Positions 35,199 through 46,610 of a stretch of 64,000 nucleotides of DNA are shown piece after piece. The stretch covers positions 1-64,000 of the forward strand of contig QNQO01010766.1 of NCBI GenBank assembly GCA_003290165.1, written 5' to 3'. Origin of the DNA: Berberis thunbergii (lineage: Eukaryota > Streptophyta > Magnoliopsida > Ranunculales > Berberidaceae). The notes beneath the pieces are model-generated. The model was not told the origin of the DNA. It worked only from the letters and a program-made list of their open reading frames with translations, and made no database searches. The position numbers and the translations under genes are program-made. Numbering within the stretch: position 1 is the stretch's first letter; the number at the start of each line of letters is the position of its first letter.

Positions 35199-35731
35199 GG
35201 TATGGAGTTTTTTTTTTTTTGGCAAACACAGATTTTTATTGAAGAAAACAAGGGAACCATTCCTAATTGCTATACGGCATAATAACAGGTCGCTAAATAC
35301 TACTCACATTCTTTTTTGGAATACCAGATATAGTGAACTTTGGGGCAACAAAACCCTTAGTCATACATCTTCAGGATGAAAGCTACACTGCAAACAAATA
35401 ATTCACTGACTAGTTATCACAAGTCTTTACCTAGATCTGCAAGGCATTCAATTAAATTTTCATAATTTTTCTTCCCTCCTTTATCTTGAATGGATTCTCT
35501 GCAGTGTCTGTGGTTCATTATCTGATTCACTTTGAATAGAAAATCCATACATATTGGAGCTTTTAATATATTCTATGTGTATTCTCTCTTTGTTAGCTAC
35601 ATTATTGTAGTGTGAGTGAGTGAGTGGTTTTGATTTTCTCTATGCATGCATGAATGAGATCTTCAAAAACTTTGCACCATGCAAAGCTTTATTTGTTGTT
35701 GTTTTTTGCCTTGTTGGATAAGTGATGAGAA
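35199..35731 (-). repeat. Reverse LINE tail and unassigned stretch
   Basis: Thirteen T followed by GGCAAACACAGATTTTTATTG (35208-35241) is the reverse of the LINE tail seen at 7160-7198. The rest, to 35731, holds no gene I can support. Confidence 0.4.
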
Positions 35732-36366
35732 TAAATGGAGATGGGGTTGTGTGTGTGTGTGTGTCAGTGAAATCCTCGATGGTTGTACTCAAAAGAAAAG
35801 AGAAACAATGAGAGAGAGAAGAGAGAGAATTCTTCAAATCAAGGCACAAGTGAAGTGAATTTGGTCAGTTCATTTGATACCTCTTCTTCTTCTTCTTCCT
35901 TCAACTTTGGCAGCAATAATAGAGTAAAAGAGTCATTGAGAGAGCCTCTGATCAAGTTAATCCATGCACCATGCATGCATCATAACAAATACAAAGATGA
36001 AAGATCTTTTATGGGGGCCAAATGATTCATTTTGCCTCACTTTTGGACCAATGGGTATAGGTTTTGTGCAGGGTCTTGTAATTGTTATTCCATTTTTCAT
36101 CCCCTTGTACATGTGTGTGTTTATTACTTTGCTCTTGGTTTCTATTTAAATATGGTATTGATTGATGGGATGTAAGATGGGTGGGTTGGACAGAAGATTG
36201 TGGTTGGTTCGGGGATCAAGAGAGAATCGTGGATGTCAATGGAATGGGTCCAACTCAGATCAGGTGTGCTCAACTAATCATTTGATTTTGTTCAATAATT
36301 ATTTTTTTTATTTAGTGAAAGGAATAGCTACATTTTGTTAGATACTTGTATTCAATATATATAGAT
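35732..36366 (+). repeat. Duplicated segment, copy 1
   Basis: About 635 bp that recurs in the same direction at 49987-50575 with very high identity. It starts at a (GT)n run. Two frames are conserved in both copies: one with NQGTSEVNLV and FNFGSNNRVKE ending FMGAK, and a hydrophobic one with FGPMGIGFVQGLVIVIPFFI ending VSI (about 36025-36149). Copy 2 lacks about 70 bases near 35950. I do not recognise a product. Similarity ends at 36366, where the long-TIR element begins. Confidence 0.8.
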
Positions 36367-36917
36367 ATTAGTGTAATACTCGTGTCGTTGGCACTATTGC
36401 AGATTTCATCCTATATATATTCACGGATGTGTCGAAAGAGACATACACACAATATCATTATATCAAAAAAAAATGACATTTTTTGAATAAAGTAATTTAT
36501 CTGAACATGTCATAAGAAAATATACTTCACATAAGTGACTATAATGACAATCAATGTCATGAACAATTAAAAAATCAAAATTTTGACAGAATTTTCTCTA
36601 TCTTTTTCAATATTGAAAATTGTCTGAACCTGTCATAAAAAATTACAATGGCAATCAATGCCATGAACAACACATAATATATCCACACACCAAAATGATC
36701 ATTTAATTATCAAAATATTCCAGCATAAAACATTTAAGTACATCAAAGCTTTGTTTCTTAAGGAGAACCTTGTCCAATTATGGTGGAAAAACTAAGCATT
36801 TTTCTTACAGTTCCTTGTACGGCTGAAATGATAATCTGATTGTATTTCCAAGCAAGCAAATTAAGCTATCACCAAGCAAGCAACACCTCCCATTCACATC
36901 CATTTCTAAAACACTCA

Positions 36918-37108
36918 TTTCTAAAACCAAATATTAGGAAGTCATGATTAATGACAATAACATGAAATTAAAGCAAATTAAGCTAGCAAACAAACTGCCT
37001 GCAAGCAACACCCTCCCATTCACAGCCATTTCTAAAACCAAATATTATGAAGTCGTGATTAATGACAATAACATGAAATTAAAGCAAATTAAGCTAGCAA
37101 ACAAGTTT
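36918..37108. repeat. Tandem duplication at the inner end of the left terminal repeat
   Basis: TTTCTAAAACCAAATATTA through AAGCTAGCAAACAA occurs at about 36920 and again at 37028, a period of about 108 bases. The right arm at 44235-44330 carries one copy only. Confidence 0.8.
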
Positions 37109-37927
37109 TGTGAACAATAAAACTACTCTTTGAATTGTAACAGACAACCATGCTATGGTCCATGAACCAAAATATTTGGTTGTTCGAGCTCTTGATAATT
37201 TTAGACAAACTATTGATCCCTCAAATATTCACTAAATCTATTTAACCCATTATCAAAGGCTCCAACTTTCATCAAGTTAGAGGTGTAAAAGAACTAATTA
37301 AATCGATCTCAATTGGAAAAACAAAAATTTCTGAAACACAACATGATGAATGAATAGTTACAACTCAAACTCTAGAACAATCTCAAAAGCAATATAAATA
37401 ACCAAATCTATCAAACCCCATAACTTAAAAAAACTCAAATAAAAGCAAAACATAAAAGAAATGATACCTGGACATGGCAATTGGATTGAAGGCTGAGAGA
37501 AGTGGTTCGCGCTAAAAAACGGTGGGGTGTGGATTGCGCTCTCCGGCATTATCACCATTTTTCATCCGTTGGCACTACACAAATCAGATTTTTTTTCTTT
37601 CTTTTAGTTAAATTCATGTAATGAACCCATCCGGCATAACTACCGTGTAATGTCGTAGCATCTACTAAACTTTCAAAATGGTAGTATAGCTAGCTAGGAT
37701 GAACCATATAAGAGTTGAGATAACATTCCAAAAATAAAACAAAAAAATAAAAAAGGATACCACAGATTAGAGAACAGAACCAACATACGACATTAGGAAA
37801 TGGACCTTTTGATACCAGGTTCTGCATTTTCCTTCTTTTTTTGTATATAAAAATTAAATTGTTCATGCAAGAATCCGCCTTTACCTTTGTGGTAAGCTTT
37901 TGGACGCCAAGCCCTCCAGTTTTGGTT

Positions 37928-37928
<1 letters not shown>

Positions 37929-37960
<32 letters not shown>
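37929..37960. repeat. Poly(T) run
   Basis: About 31 consecutive T at 37930-37960, inside the long-TIR element. A 21 A run lies at 43750-43770. Confidence 0.9.
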
Positions 37961-37962
<2 letters not shown>

Positions 37963-38158
37963 CCAAGGGGCTTTTTAATAGAAGTAGTTGTAGCATGAGG
38001 AGCTGTAGGTGATGCAACGAAGCGGCTTGATTGATATACAGCTTGGAACATACCCATATGGTCGTATCAAATAAGTCATCACTGAATAACCAAAAAATGG
38101 TTCAATTAACAATAAAGTACTAGATCAATCACCGAGACAAATATGTTTCATTTCATCA

Positions 38159-38512
38159 TTAAATCCTCTTACACATATCAAAATTAGCAACCTTCTTCCA
38201 GTTATACCCAAAAAGAAAATTATCCCAAATTGGTGCATAAAGGAACAGACCTTTGTCAACAGGATAGCCATCAATGCCAGCTGCTACTTCAGAGGTGAGT
38301 TCATGCATGGCACTGATTAAGTCAAGGGTTTTGAACACTACGCCTTGGAGTTGATGTCTCCAAGTTTCTTTTTCCCTAGCAATATTCGCAAAATGGTTCA
38401 CAATGTAAGCTATCGCTGCATCTTCTAACTCCACCCTGTTTTCAAATCTAAGGCTCCAATATTGTTGTTGATCCTTATGGTTGATAATGATGAGGCAGAG
38501 TTTGGTGCACAT
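38159..38512 (-). pseudogene. Unidentified gene fragment inside the long-TIR element
   Basis: A 117-codon frame reads WSLRFENRVELEDAAIAYIV and KETWRHQLQGVVFKTLDLIS, then APIWDNFLFGYNW. It has the composition of a normal globular protein and is probably an exon of a captured gene, but I do not recognise the family. No start codon context or splice sites are convincing at both ends. Confidence 0.4.
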
Positions 38513-38715
38513 GTCACCCTGTTTCCCCTATTGTAATCCAACATTTCTCTTCTAGCAAATAAAGTTCCTTTTTAGTAACTTAGTAAGCTCAATTATGCTC
38601 TCAGTTCTAATCTCCATTCATTTTGAGTTAATTATCTAGCCTCTTCAATAAGATCTAACCAACAATGCTCATTTGTTTGTTCTCAATAAGGTTGTTGAGC
38701 TGACCAAAGCGTTGC

Positions 38716-39040
38716 CTATTCCATTTTTGCAGCAATTTTTGAGGAGCTCGAGCTTTTTCCAAAGAAACAAACCAAGGTGCCCATCATATTGAAGCTCTTT
38801 CCAATTGATCTAGAACATTTTGTAGGAATTTTTATCTTCAAACCATATTGTAAAGGTCTAGGGTCTAAGGCAGGGATTGTTGATTGGATGCTCCAAAAGG
38901 ATTGCATGATGAACAGATCCAACAGCAGGAAGGAGGAAATTTTGGAAGGAACCAAATATTCAATCCAGTCTACAGAGAGTGGGGGAGAGTTTGTGATTGG
39001 ACCAAGTAAATCTACCACCCCCGAGGACAAAATCAGCTAA
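38716..39040. other. Unidentified open frames on both strands
   Basis: Both strands are open for about 90-105 codons here (plus strand with LFPIDLEHFVGIFIFKPYCK; minus strand with WIEYLVPSKISSFLLLDLF). Neither matches a family I know. It may be part of another captured gene, and the real strand cannot be told. Confidence 0.3.
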
Positions 39041-40157
39041 AACAAAGATACTGGAAATCTTTGATGTGAGCAGTTATACTTCCAGCAATGCTTTTCTCAT
39101 CTACAGAGTACATTGTACTTTAGAATAGAGAGAAAAGAAGTTGGCACTACTACAGAGTACATTGTACTTTAAAGGAATTGTCGAATAATCGCAATTGGGT
39201 TTTTCTTTCATTTAAAAAACAAACACTTACAATGAATGAGTACAAAGAGTAAATTTCAATAGAGTAAAGAGATTTCAACACAACCAAAATGTTTGAGATA
39301 AGTTCAACAAAGTAAAGATTGATTTTTCAACAGATATATGAAAAAGAATTCAGTCAAAAAAAATAGTGGTTTAAACACAATGCTCAACACAACAAAAATG
39401 TCATCAAGCTCATGCTTCAAACGGTTAAAACAAACACATTCAAACGATAAACCCAAACGGTTAAAACAAAATCTCATGCTCCACATAGGAAAAATCTCAC
39501 ATAAGCAAGTATTACATCAACCAAAATTGGAAATACCCAAAAATTATAAAAGAGGGATTTGAATCGTACCTTGAGTTTCTTCTCTTTGGTTGTTCTTCGA
39601 GTGTTCATGAATGAGTACCACCACCACCACAATGTTTGAGAATTGCTAGGAGTTGCATGTAGAATGGGTTGCAAGCCTTCAAAGCCCTCAGCTCTTGCAG
39701 CTCCTTCTACAACCTCATGTTCTCCTCTATCAGTGTTTCACAACATCTCTTCAAGTACTCACAGTCCACCTCTGTTTGCTTCAAATTTGTTCTGAAAATT
39801 TCACAGATTTTCATTGAATTAGAACTAAAATACAAAACTTGAAACACCCATTAAAAGAGATTAATGAAGGTTTGAAAAAACAAATAAAAAAAGGTACCTT
39901 GCTCATCTGTTCTGAAACCAAACTTCTACTTGTCTGAGTATGAGATTCGGCTATTTTGCTAATTCAAGCTTTTGTTTATGAGATTTCAAACAAATGGCAA
40001 ATGGGATTAGAGAAATTCACACCAAATCAAATAAACATCATAACTTTTTAGAAAATCAAATAAACATCATAACTTACTGGGTTGAAAGTATTGTGTTCTT
40101 TGAAGATTTCTTCAAGAAAATCTGATTGATCTTTGGAGAGTCTGATTTTTGGAGACT

Positions 40158-40450
40158 CCAACTTCAAAGCTCTAGATACAAATGAAATAGCTCTATTTCA
40201 TTAAAGCAATCTTAAGAAATTGAGGAGAAGAGTGTGAGGGTCATTGCAATCTTCAACCAATCAATCACTCACCAGCTCTATTTGCGAAGGCGTCTTCATT
40301 TTCCTCTTCGGCTTCACCTCTCCTCCTCTTCCACCGAATAGAAGAATGAAAGGAGAGAGTGAGGAGAAGAGATCTGAAAAAAAATAAAAATTAAGAAGAA
40401 GAATGATCTTAAGAGCGAAGAGATACGAAAAAAAAAAAAACAAGTACTCG
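40158..40450. repeat. Leader-like module, copy 1
   Basis: AACTTCAAAGCTCTAGATAC, CTCACCAGCTCTATTTGCGA, TCTTCATTTTCCTCTTCGGC and CACCGAATAGAAGAATGAAA appear in this order. The same order recurs at about 42985-43290, and the second half alone at 41455-41650 and 43305-43390. It looks like a 5' leader or promoter piece carried and multiplied inside the long-TIR element. Confidence 0.7.
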
Positions 40451-40560
40451 GATCTGAAAAGGAATACCCGTGTCGTGGCAACTATCGCAGATTACGCAAT
40501 GTCGAATACTCACAGTTGGGGTTTTATTTATATTTAATAAAAAAAGGTTCAAATATTTTA
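40451..40560. repeat. Internal piece resembling the long-TIR terminus
   Basis: GGAATACCCGTGTCGTGGCA and ACTATCGCAGATT resemble the outer terminal sequence of the surrounding element (AATACTCGTGTCGTTGGCAC, TATTGCAGATT). This may be the end of a second, older member of the same family. Confidence 0.5.
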
Positions 40561-41044
40561 TATCTACCAATCAAATATGACAAACCATCAAAATATAAAT
40601 CCAGCCCACAAAATTTTCAATATCTCTGCTTTGCTTGTTGTGTTGATCAACCCAAAGTGTGTGTGTTGCTTGTTGTGTTAAATTGTTAATCAAACCCAAC
40701 CCCACACTTCAGTACACACAATCATTTAAAAAAAGTAACAGAAGCAATAATTGGTAATTTAGATTGTCAGTTGTAAATTAAAGCACAAATTGAGTAACCT
40801 CTATCAATTGAATGAACCCAAAGAGTAACTACAGGCAGAGAGACTCTTGGGAATTCAGATTCAGTCATGGAAATCAAAGAAAGCCCCAATTCTCTCTTGA
40901 ACAGCAAAAATTCCAAGATTTAAGCACCCCAAATCCCAAAACATAGAAAGAAGCAACAAAATTAACATGGGTAGAAGAAGTAAATAAAAAAAAAACAATT
41001 CAATGGCCTTTTGGGGTACCTGAATTGTAATCAAACAAAAGCTT

Positions 41045-41367
41045 GTGTTGGATGAAGCAAAGCCTCCGCCAACTCCTTATTTGGATGCGCATGAAGCGAC
41101 AAAGATTTCCCTACCAAAAGCACCTTAGCAACCACAAAGCTTTTTTTGATTAAAATTCCCAAATGAGAATCAGTGAAGTAAAACAACCACATATAATCAC
41201 AAAAACCATAAAATTGAACAACATTTAAAGTACCTTGGAGACAAAAAAAGGCAACTCCTTTCCGAATTTCTCCAAAACCCCATCACCAAGAACACCTGGG
41301 TTCTCCAAGATCCAAAAGATATTCACCGACAGCTCGAACCTCAACGATTCCGAAGGATAAGTCTCCA
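41045..41367 (-). pseudogene. PMI-like: Mannose-6-phosphate isomerase (type I PMI) gene fragment, captured
   Basis: Two adjacent exons are seen on the minus strand. The first, 41234-41367, has an AG acceptor and GT donor and reads SVNIFWILENPGVLGDG and KELPFFVSK. The second, about 41045-41123, reads VLLVGKSLSLHAHPNKELAE. Type I phosphomannose isomerases have the same run (NPGVLGD, LPFL, then KxLSIQAHP(D/N)KxLA), where the HAHP histidine region lies near the zinc site. The enzyme normally converts mannose 6-phosphate and fructose 6-phosphate. Only about 70 codons remain, with the rest of the gene absent, as expected for transposon capture. Confidence 0.75.
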
Positions 41368-41454
41368 CTGTTTCCAATTAAAAACACACAAGTCAAAACC
41401 CTAAACAAACAATCAAATCAAAACCTAAAAACACACAAAACCAAAACAAAATCT

Positions 41455-41650
41455 TCAACCAATCAATCACTCACCAACTCTATTTGCGAAGGAGTCTTCA
41501 TTATCCTCTTCGGCTTCACCTCTCCTCCTCCTCCTTCACCGAATAGAAGAATGAAAGGAGAGAGTGAGGAAAATAGATCTGGAAAAAAAAATTAAGAAGA
41601 AGGATCTTAAGAGCAAAGAGATCTGGAAAAAAAAGAAGCAAAAACTTCAG
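41455..41650. repeat. Leader-like module, copy 2
   Basis: ATCAATCACTCACCAACTCT and TCTTCGGCTTCACCTCTCCT with GAATAGAAGAATGAAAGGAG match copies 1, 3 and 4. It lies directly upstream (minus-strand sense) of the PMI exons' neighbourhood. Confidence 0.7.
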
Positions 41651-41689
41651 ATCCAAATATTGGTATGAAAACAGTGAAAGTCCAAACCT

Positions 41690-42920
41690 CTTCTCAAATG
41701 AATCGACCATATAGGGAAATTTAGGTTGGATGCCTGTAGCTTTCCGTAGCCACCTATTTCCTAAGAGTACTTTGTCCACAGAATTTAGGAGCTCTATCTC
41801 CGCAGCCTTGGATATGATACTCTAAGGGTATCTCAGGAATACCTATCTCATCAAGCACATCTTGAACCTGTCAAAAATATAAATAAATAAATAATCCAAA
41901 AACATCAAAGCATGGGACTTGTGTTTTAGCCTCTTAATCTAATTAGAGGTCTGAATCTTGGATTTAACCTAATCTGGAAAACAGTAGTAGTGGTACTGCT
42001 TATTAGTACTTCTGAAGGTTCCCAAGGATTGTCCGCATTTTCTTCAAACACATCAGCTATTTCTGCAGCTAGGCTGTCATCACCGACATCCCTTCGACGT
42101 TGCACATGTCGACTCATAATCAGTGAATGGACATGGTGATCCACAGATTCTTCTAGAATGATGTCTAGTATATTTTTGTCAAAGAAGTATGGAGTATACC
42201 TGAAAGAAGTGAGAAACAAAAAGAATGAACTATGTTTCTCGAATAGTAAGGTTCACAACAAAATAGAGCAGTTTTTAAGCACATATTTAAGCACATCATA
42301 GAAGTTGGAAAAGGTGAATCATGAAAATGGATAACAATGGAACAACTTATGAAAATGAAAACCAAAATAAAGAACAACAAAATTGAAGCAAGAATGAGCT
42401 TGTATAGATTCTAAGACCCACCAAGTAAAGAACCAGTGTCATTATAATTTAAAACTAAACCTAGCTCCCATTCCAAGCAAGAAACCCAAAAACTAATCAA
42501 CAAATACAAAAGTAAATATGAATAAAAAAATCATACAGCAGAACATTGATAAGTAAACAATGGAATTGTAAACTGTGAAGATAATGGAATAATGCCCAGA
42601 CACCACTTTAATATTCCAACAGAGTTGAGTAAGTATATGTAGCTCAAACCATAACCCTAGACATGCTAGTGAAGCATATGAATAAAAATAATGAAGACTA
42701 TGGTTTTCAATTTTATCCAAGTGTCACGAAAGGATCTGGAGATCTTGCACAGTAGTCGAGTATATAAACAAAGTCCTGAGCTCTTAAAGGAATGTTTCCA
42801 TGGCTGAGATTTGAAAGTAGGTTGGAAGCTCTACCTCTTTCCCCAAACGAAGTGCACCAACAATCTGAGCTTGCAATGACCCCGTGATTGAACCCGCACC
42901 AAGTTCGGCTTGAATGGAAC
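41690..42920 (-). pseudogene. Captured fragment of an unidentified plant gene, at least three exons
   Basis: Reading leftward: 42805-42920 after an AG acceptor gives SIQAELGAGSITGSLQAQIV and LGKEVELPTYFQIS; about 41990-42199 gives YTPYFFDKNILDIILEESVD and QRRRDVGDDSLAAEIADVF; about 41690-41870 gives QDVLDEIGIPEIPL, then ISKAAEIELLNSVDKVLLGN and GIQPKFPYMVDSFEKR. Introns between them are still present, so the capture was at DNA level. The pieces have the look of one conserved plant protein, but I cannot name it. The second frame is ended by stops and splice signals are partly lost. Confidence 0.6.
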
Positions 42921-42984
42921 CTAAAACATCGTAGTCACTAACTCATCAAACCAAACAAAAACCACAAAACACAAGAAAAAACTC

Positions 42985-43390
42985 ACTCCAACTTCAAAGC
43001 TCTAGATACAAATGAAATAGCTATATTTCATTAAAGCAATCTTAAGAGAGTCAGGAGAAGAGCGTGAGGGTCATTGCAATCTTCAACCAATTAATCACTC
43101 ACCAGCTCTATTTGCGAAGGTGTCTTCATTTTCCTCTTCGGCTTAACATCTCCTCCTCATCCTCCTCCACCGAATAGAAGAATGAAAAGAAAGAGTGAGG
43201 GGAAGAGATCTGAAAAAATAAAGAAGAAGAATGATCTTAAGAGTGAAGAGATCTGACAAAAAAAAAAACAAGTACTCAGATCTGAAGAAGAAGAAGGATC
43301 TTACTTTTCCTCTTCGGCTTCACCTCACCTCCTCCTCCACCGAATTGAAGAATGAAAGGAGAGAGTGAGGAGAAGAGATCTGAACTGCTA
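42985..43390. repeat. Leader-like module, copies 3 and 4
   Basis: Copy 3 (42985-43290) repeats the full order of copy 1; copy 4 (43305-43390) repeats the part from CTCTTCGGCTTCACC to GAGGAGAAGAGATCTG. Small differences show they are independent copies. Confidence 0.7.
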
Positions 43391-44874
43391 CTACCTATCT
43401 GAAATCCCAATAGTACTCCAATCACCACCCCAATTGAAATCCCAATTATCAGCTTTGCTACCTTAACGATTACAGTTACTCAACGATTATCAAATTATCT
43501 GAAACCCCATCCAAGTACCTGCAAAAAATCGACAGAAAATGAAAAATTAATAGCTTTTTCTGCAATTATCAGCTTTGCTACCTTAATTTTTTTCCCATCC
43601 AAGTACTTGCAAAAAACCATCAACCAAAAACCTTCTAAATAAAAAACCTTTCACCTCTTCTAAACCAAGGAAAAACGCCTAGAAACTCAACCCATCACAT
43701 CTTTTCAACGTAAATTGCACCACAGAGTTAACAATCTTCGAATGAAATTAAAAAAAAAAAAAAAAAAAAACAGAACCCCAAGCAGATCTACAATGAAAAT
43801 CGACAGAGAATGAAAAAGCTAAGACAACAGACACAATAAACCCTACTTGCACACCAAATATGTGAAGAAATTACAGAATGAAACATAATAGCAATGAACC
43901 TGTATTGAAGAGGAGATCGAAAATTCGAAACCCTACTTGACCAAATCGAAGAATTGAAGAATGGGTATTGAAGAGGAGATCGAAAATTCGAAACCCTAAT
44001 AGCAAAGAAGAGAATGGAAGAAGAAGAAGAAGAAGAGAAACACACCTCTGATGAGAAACGGCGACATGTTTGAGCTTCTTCATTTCCTTCAAGAGCTTCT
44101 TCATTTCCTAAAAAAAAAAAAAAACCCAAACTGGTGGACTTCAGATTTGAAGAAGAAGAAAAAAAAAAGATGTAAAGAAGAAGAAGGATCTTACCTTCTC
44201 ATACTTGTTCTTCTTTCGTCCTTCTTCTTCTCTGCAGGCAGTTTGTTTGCTAGCTTAATTTGCTTTAATTTCATGTTATTGTCATTAATCATGACTTCCT
44301 AATATTTGGTTTTAGAAATGAGTATTTTAGAAATGGATGTGAATGGGAGGTGTTGCTTGCTTGCTTGCTTGGTGATAGCTTAATTTACTTGCTTAGAAAT
44401 ACAATCAGATTCTCATTTCAACCGTACAAGGAACTGTAAGAAAAATGCTTAGTTTTTCCACCATAATTGGACAAGGTTCTCCTTAAGAAACAAAGCTTTG
44501 ATGTACTTAAATGTTTTATACTGGAATATTTTGATAATTAAATTATCATTTTGGTGTGTGGATATATTATGTGGTGTTCATGGCATTGATTGCCATTGTA
44601 ATTTTTTATGACAGGTTCAGACAATTTTCAATATTGAAAAATACAGAGGAAACTCTGTCGGAATTTTTATTTTTTAATTGTTTATGACATTGATTGTCAT
44701 TATAGTCACTTATGTGAAGTATATTTTCTTATGACATGTTCAGATAAATTACTTTATTAAAAAAAAATGACATTTTTTTGGATATAATGATATTGTGTGC
44801 ATGTCTCTTTCGACACATCCGTGAATGTAGGATGAAATCTGCAATAGTGCCAACGGCACGGGTATTACACTAAT

Positions 44875-45540
44875 TGTAGTTATTGTAGTTCTAGTTAAAT
44901 TTTGTTTCCAGGCATTAAGGCTACTTTTGGGTCCTTCTAAGAAGTGAATATAGTTTCCTATGTAAGGGTTTAGAATTTATTCTTTCTTTCAATGTTGGTC
45001 ATCTACAGATGAAACTATTTTTTCTTTCAATGGAAAATGAGTTCCCTAAAAATTTAAATGTTTTTGTATATGGATGACGAACAACATTAATTACTAAACA
45101 AGGTTTACCTGACTTCTTTAGCAGGGTATTTACATTGCGATGACATGGATCCTCTATAATGCTTGTTCTCACATTGCACCAACTTGTGATGAAGGAAGCT
45201 CAAGACATGTTCAAAATTTTGGTCTCTGCAATAGTACTTGTAGAACTACAGTCAATTGATGGCCATATCGTTTTCTTATCCTATAACACTGATGATCACT
45301 ATCTAGGTGCTCGATGAATGTACAGAATAATGGGATTTGAAATACTTTTTGAATCTGGAGTTAACCAATGTAAATTCCAATTCCAATGTAGATTCTAATA
45401 ATGTAAATTCCAAAACAAGGAAAACTCTAACTCAATTGTAAATTTGGATAGAAACAATGTTGAATTTGGTTTCCTAAACCAATTCCAGTTTGTAGATCAG
45501 CCGAATACACAATACAATACAATGCCATCTCATTACAGCA
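44875..45540. other. Unassigned; 3' flank of the intact gene
   Basis: No coding sequence supported. It probably includes the 3' untranslated region of the minus-strand gene that ends at 45541. Confidence 0.45.
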
Positions 45541-46610
45541 TCATCTCCTTTTGAAATGTCCAATCCTCCTCACTTGAAGCTGCCTTGAATTTCTAATCCT
45601 TGCAGAACCACCCTTTAACCGCACCGACACATTGTTCGTGCTCAATCGAACGTTGTGGCGGTGACTAAGACTTCTATACCGTCGTTTAGACCCATGTTTT
45701 TTTCTTCTCTCCCTAAACGATTTTCGCATTCTACTCAGTCTCAAATTGTTGTAGTTTTCTATGGAATTATTATCATCCTCATTCGAACTGTATCCTTTTT
45801 CGACATCCCTGAATAAGCGACCACGACGACCTCGGTAGACTCTTTTCGTGTTCGTTAGTTTGTGCCATAGGAAACATGTCATGTTTTTCACTGCATACCA
45901 GTAGGTCTCACATGCAGCCCACCCCATTTTACAAAGGCTTCTCCCAATGCATTGAAAGATCCCCAATTTGAATAAGAGGTAGAAGAACATCAGAGCTGAT
46001 TCAGAAAAGGACTAATTCATTAGCATTGTTAGTCCCTAATGAAAGCTAATGAAAATTGTAAACTAGGAAAGTTTTCTTACTTATATAGGTGAGACTGAAA
46101 ACCATTACCAATTTTACAAGATCGGATACACATAAATGCTCGATGAAACATGGAAGGTCCCATGTTCCAGCGCAAACACCCCTGCAAAATCAACACAAGC
46201 ATCGTCTTTATGAAAATTAATTCAATGTGTAGCTCCTAACCCAAGCCCAAGCTCATCTCCATGATTAAGTTGAGGACAATATCAGTGCAACCAAACAAAA
46301 GATTACATCTCAAGAAAATTATATAGTATAAGTTAAATCTAGGAGTACTAAATCTCCCAAAAGGCCAAAACATGGCAAGTTTTCAAGCAATTCTCGCTTC
46401 TTACTAGATTAAGAGGCATAAACATACACAGTGATAGTGTTTAACTTTCTTTACATCCAATGATCATAAAACATGCAAGACAACATTCAACAAATAAAGA
46501 GAGAATTCTTACTCGCAAGAACCACCAAAGATCGATTTAATCGGAGCCGCAAATGCACTTCCAATGGCAGCGCCAATGCCACTTGCGGCCTTACTCACCA
46601 CAGTTCCCAT
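45541..46610 (-). CDS. Intact three-exon plant membrane protein gene, uncharacterised, 217 aa
   Basis: Exons are 46513-46610, 46081-46181 and 45541-45995; all borders are GT-AG, phases agree and the total of 654 nt gives 217 codons plus stop. The protein starts MGTVVSK, a good N-myristoylation signal (Gly2, Ser6, Lys7). A Cys/Trp-rich part follows (GVCAGTWDLPCFIEHLCVSD), then one hydrophobic segment about residues 54-76 (SLTYITLMFFYLLFKLG), then a second Cys/Trp-rich part (CKMGWAACETYWYAV, CFLWHKL) and a very basic Arg/Lys/Ser tail of about 110 residues. I recall this layout from an uncharacterised plant-only family; no function is known to me. It is the only protein gene here with no damage. 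A possible 5' untranslated intron ends at about 46685. Confidence 0.9.

Larger units (their letters stand above)
36367..44874. mobile_element. 8.5 kb element with 640 bp terminal inverted repeats, gene-carrying (Pack-MULE-like)
   Basis: The left arm 36367-37003 (ATTAGTGTAATACTCGTGTC, then GGCACTATTGCAGATTTCAT) is mirrored by the right arm 44235-44874 with perhaps 95 percent identity. The AATACCCGTGCCG termini resemble plant Mutator-like elements, and arms this long favour that class. No transposase was found. The interior carries exons of a mannose-6-phosphate isomerase gene (41045-41367), of a second plant gene (41690-42920), unidentified frames (38159-38512, 38716-39040), and a leader-like module repeated four times. 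Copy 2 of the host duplication is uninterrupted near this site. Flanks TATATAGAT and TGTAGTTAT agree at only 5 of 9 positions, so the target duplication is not proven. Confidence 0.75.

Noticed and set aside
36367..44874. Two unrelated inverted repeats rather than one element
   Set aside because: Not fully excluded, but the high identity over 640 bp, sharp outer ends, Mutator-like terminal phrase and gene fragments inside make one element the simpler reading.
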